The notes beneath the pieces are model-generated. The model was not told the DNA's origin. It ran no database searches and saw only the letters and a program-made list of their open reading frames with translations. The position numbers and the translations under genes are program-made. DNA of 18,549 nt from Rachicladosporium sp. CCFEE 5018 (taxonomy: Eukaryota > Ascomycota > Dothideomycetes > Cladosporiales > Cladosporiaceae): the NCBI GenBank assembly GCA_002077045.2, contig KZ111148.1, positions 1,698,070 to 1,716,618 of the forward strand. Direction: 5' to 3'. Numbering within the stretch: the stretch's first letter is position 1; each line of letters begins with the position of its first letter. This document shows positions 16,247 through 18,549 of the stretch, in pieces.

Positions 16247-18549
16247 CTAGTCCTCGCCCATGCTAACATCCTCCGCACCCTCGTCCTCAACCTCACTCCC
16301 CGCAACCTGCTCCACCTCCTCATCATCCTCAATCTTCACCGCCCAGTGCGGCGAATCACCCTCCCTGACCCTGGCCCACCGCTCGTCCACATGATCTTCC
16401 TCGCCCTCAGCCCCCCCATCACTCTCCTCAAGCACGTATCCCTCCCTCTGCTCATCAGCCATCCACTCCCTCACATCACCGTTGCCCGGCCCGTGTCCAT
16501 TCGTCGCAACCTCAAGCTCCGCCTCAAACCCCGCCTCAGCCTCCCGATCAGCAGCTTCGGCTTCCTGATGAATCTCGAGATCCGCCAGAGCCAGGCGTTT
16601 GCACTCCGTAGTCCACTCAGCGCACTTGTACTTCTCCATAGCTGAGAGGAGCGTGCGATCCATAGACTCGTTATCCTTGATCACGCCCGCGAGCCAGTCG
16701 TCGCCGTGCTGCAAGTAGGCGAGCTCAGCAGCGGTAGTCCCCGCGTCGTGAACATCAGCAGGAGCCAAGATCTGTGTAAAGCCTTGCGTGAAGAGCAGGT
16801 TCTCCGTGCCGAGCATGATGGTGTGGTAGAGCGGCGTGTTGCGCATGAGGTCGTGTGTTTCGTCTTCGGGTCTGGATTCGTGCTTGCGATTCAAAGCGCC
16901 CCAGTTGGTAGATACATAGACGCGTTTCCAGATAAGGCGGAGGAGGTAGTCTGCGCGACCAGGATCTAGATGGGGCCAATTGACGTTCAGGACTTGCAGC
17001 GCTAGGTAGAAGCTGGATTTATGTAACGAGGTGTCCGGGTCTCTAGTGTCGTATTGGTCTGTCAAGGTCAGAGCATCGATGAGCTCTTCGAGTGATAGCG
17101 CAATGTGTGATACTACTTTGCCCAGCGTATTCTCCAATTGGGCATAGAGCGTAGGATGGTACTTCCGTGTAGTCCTGGCGTACAGCTCAAGTGCTATCTC
17201 GAGCTCAGCTGGCGGATCTATCGCTGCGTGGATCTCGGGGAGTAGGTAGGCATATACACGACGCTGCGTGGATGCGATGAGGAGCTCGCCTTCGAGGAGG
17301 GTGGTTATGGGTTGCTTGTCGGTAGATGATGATGATAACGGTGGTGACGCGGCAAGCAGACTGAGCTTGGCGAGCGAGAGCTGCACTTCTTTGCTCCACA
17401 GGCTGTCCTCCTGCTCTGTAGCGACCATCTTGAGCATCTCACTGGCATGCGCGTAGTCCTTGTCAGCCATGACGTCGTTGATCCAACACAGCTTCGCTCT
17501 TGCCGGATCTGCACGAAGCCAAGTCTTGAGGTACTTGCCCCAGTGCTCTTGGGCGTTCTTGAAGAAATCACCAGCATTACCCTGCATCAACCCATAGTCG
17601 AAGACCGCATTGCCGAAGTCATCGCCAAATTTGCGGAAGTACCGCCCGATGCGAGCAGTATTCTCGTCCATCCTAGGCTTGACAACCTCCTTACTTATGC
17701 CTGCAGACTCGCCATAGCTCTGACTCAGGTACGTGGCTTCGTCTACAATCATCCTGGTCAGACTGTGCATGTCCCGGTACTTCTCGGCCAGATGCAGCGC
17801 AGCAGGCAGTTGGCCAATGTTCACCAGGTCACGCAGCTGTTCAGTACGGACCTTGATGCCGTTCTCCTGTAGCGCCTTTGCTTCTGCCAGGTACCGCGAT
17901 CCGCCTCGCGATCGAGTCCAGTGGCCACGCTCCTCGTACATGTGACATGTGAGTTGGACTAGCTGAGCGTTCTCGATCGCCACTTTGCTGCAAAGATCTT
18001 CGGTCTCGGCCTCATAAGCCGATTCCGAGATCTGACCAGCTAGTTTGGTCAAGGGGCCGATGCTCTTCAGCATCGTCTGGCCAGATGTCCAGAACTCAGG
18101 GATTTTGATGTATGCGGCGTCGTCGGTGAGTATACCCTCGGGCATGTCGTCAGGCTGGAGGCCATAGAGCTCAGCGTTCTCGACACGGAATTTGAGCGTA
18201 GTCTCCAACACACTGATCCAGATGTCGTCAGCTTCGGATGCCAGGCGCAGTATGAAAGCCGCGGGTCGCTCGCCCTCTTCGACAAGGTCATGCACCACGC
18301 TGTAAGCATGGCAGAGAATCTTGTCGAGGTACGCGAGCTGAAGTACGAACATCTGCCTGAGTTGCTCATCCGATGAGGGTATCTGCTTTGCGGCAGTGTA
18401 CTCGACCTCCTGTAACATACGCACGCACTCGTGGAGCAAGGTGGCCCGTGGCTTTTCCTCGAGTTTTGCGTTGGCTCTGTGCTTCTCCGATACCTGCCAT
18501 AGAGCCTGTCCGGCAGCGAGTCGTTCAGCATCCCAGAGCAGTCGCCATG
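16247..18549 (-). CDS. NUP133: Nucleoporin Nup133, C-terminal part, cut by right window edge
   Basis: Nup133 is a member of the Y-shaped (Nup84/Nup107-160) scaffold of the nuclear pore complex. The frame is open from the right edge (the stretch before 18439, WRLLWDAERL, is still coding, so the true start lies outside) to a TAG at 16247, giving 766 residues of a protein usually of about 1,100-1,300. What is visible is the alpha-helical C-terminal domain of the Nup133/Nup155-like class. Recognisable segments are RTEQLRDLVNIGQLPAALHL, YFRKFGDDFGNAVFDYGL, the Nup133-like CWINDVMADKDYAHASEML and SLWSKEVQLSLAKLSLLAA, and an arch-like MRNTPLYHTIMLG. The N-terminal beta-propeller is not in the window. 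The last about 90 residues are strongly acidic (VKIEDDEEVEQ, then EVEDEGAEDVSMGED). No intron is needed. Assignment to Nup133 rather than Nup155 rests on the CWINDV/LWSKEV motifs. Confidence 0.85.
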   Translation of the reverse strand, partial: WRLLWDAERLAAGQALWQVSEKHRANAKLEEKPRATLLHECVRMLQEVEYTAAKQIPSSDEQLRQMFVLQLAYLDKILCHAYSVVHDLVEEGERPAAFILRLASEADDIWISVLETTLKFRVENAELYGLQPDDMPEGILTDDAAYIKIPEFWTSGQTMLKSIGPLTKLAGQISESAYEAETEDLCSKVAIENAQLVQLTCHMYEERGHWTRSRGGSRYLAEAKALQENGIKVRTEQLRDLVNIGQLPAALHLAEKYRDMHSLTRMIVDEATYLSQSYGESAGISKEVVKPRMDENTARIGRYFRKFGDDFGNAVFDYGLMQGNAGDFFKNAQEHWGKYLKTWLRADPARAKLCWINDVMADKDYAHASEMLKMVATEQEDSLWSKEVQLSLAKLSLLAASPPLSSSSTDKQPITTLLEGELLIASTQRRVYAYLLPEIHAAIDPPAELEIALELYARTTRKYHPTLYAQLENTLGKVVSHIALSLEELIDALTLTDQYDTRDPDTSLHKSSFYLALQVLNVNWPHLDPGRADYLLRLIWKRVYVSTNWGALNRKHESRPEDETHDLMRNTPLYHTIMLGTENLLFTQGFTQILAPADVHDAGTTAAELAYLQHGDDWLAGVIKDNESMDRTLLSAMEKYKCAEWTTECKRLALADLEIHQEAEAADREAEAGFEAELEVATNGHGPGNGDVREWMADEQREGYVLEESDGGAEGEEDHVDERWARVREGDSPHWAVKIEDDEEVEQVAGSEVEDEGAEDVSMGED

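Noticed and set aside
17320..17340. Short GAT trinucleotide run as a microsatellite.
   Set aside because: Only a few units long and inside the NUP133 coding sequence, where it encodes serines on the coding strand.
18067..18531. A 154-codon minus-strand frame starting with ATG near the right edge.
   Set aside because: It is an out-of-frame shadow of NUP133, whose frame stays open to the window edge and carries recognisable family motifs.
1..18549. A secondary-metabolite or other functional gene cluster around the Zn2Cys6 factor.
   Set aside because: No synthase, oxidoreductase set or transporter lies nearby; the neighbours are housekeeping genes of unrelated pathways.

Overview
This is a gene-dense segment of a filamentous ascomycete genome, most probably a Dothideomycete. 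The evidence is GT-AG introns of only 44-61 nt with CTRAY-type branch sites, pyrimidine-rich leaders, no operons, and several families largely confined to ascomycetes (DUF3405, an Ahc1-type zinc finger, a four-helix membrane protein, a Zn2Cys6 regulator). The class assignment is an inference; no marker gene in the window settles it. Nothing mobile was found: no transposase, no long repeat, no CRISPR array, no rRNA, and no tRNA that I can support.

Layout from left to right. Four genes lie on the minus strand: the N-terminal part of ELP1 (Elongator subunit 1, cut by the left edge), COX8 (75 aa, three exons), a sphingolipid delta-4 desaturase (two exons, all three histidine boxes) and a 64-aa SERF/4F5-like protein (three exons). 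A divergent region of about 1 kb follows (3870-5046), with a candidate 5' intron and possibly a small spliced transcript of its own. Then come two plus-strand genes: a four-transmembrane fungal protein of unknown function (three exons) and a Zn2Cys6 transcription factor (four exons, the first intron splitting the zinc cluster). Converging on the latter is a single-exon gene for a 645-aa nuclear protein with an Ahc1-type C2H2 finger. Its 1.47 kb upstream region is shared with a plus-strand Alba-domain gene whose intron has three in-phase tandem acceptors. The right part holds two minus-strand genes: a 790-aa DUF3405 type II membrane protein and the C-terminal 766 residues of NUP133, cut by the right edge.

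The genes do not form an obvious pathway or biosynthetic cluster. Most are housekeeping functions: tRNA wobble modification, respiration, sphingolipid synthesis, chromatin, RNA binding and nuclear pore. I see no undescribed multi-gene system. The points most worth a second look are small-scale: a spliceable N-terminal extension that becomes a 10-codon uORF when its intron is retained, a cryptic intron in the divergent region, palindromes close to the desaturase and Alba start codons, and the uncharacterised DUF3405 and four-helix proteins.
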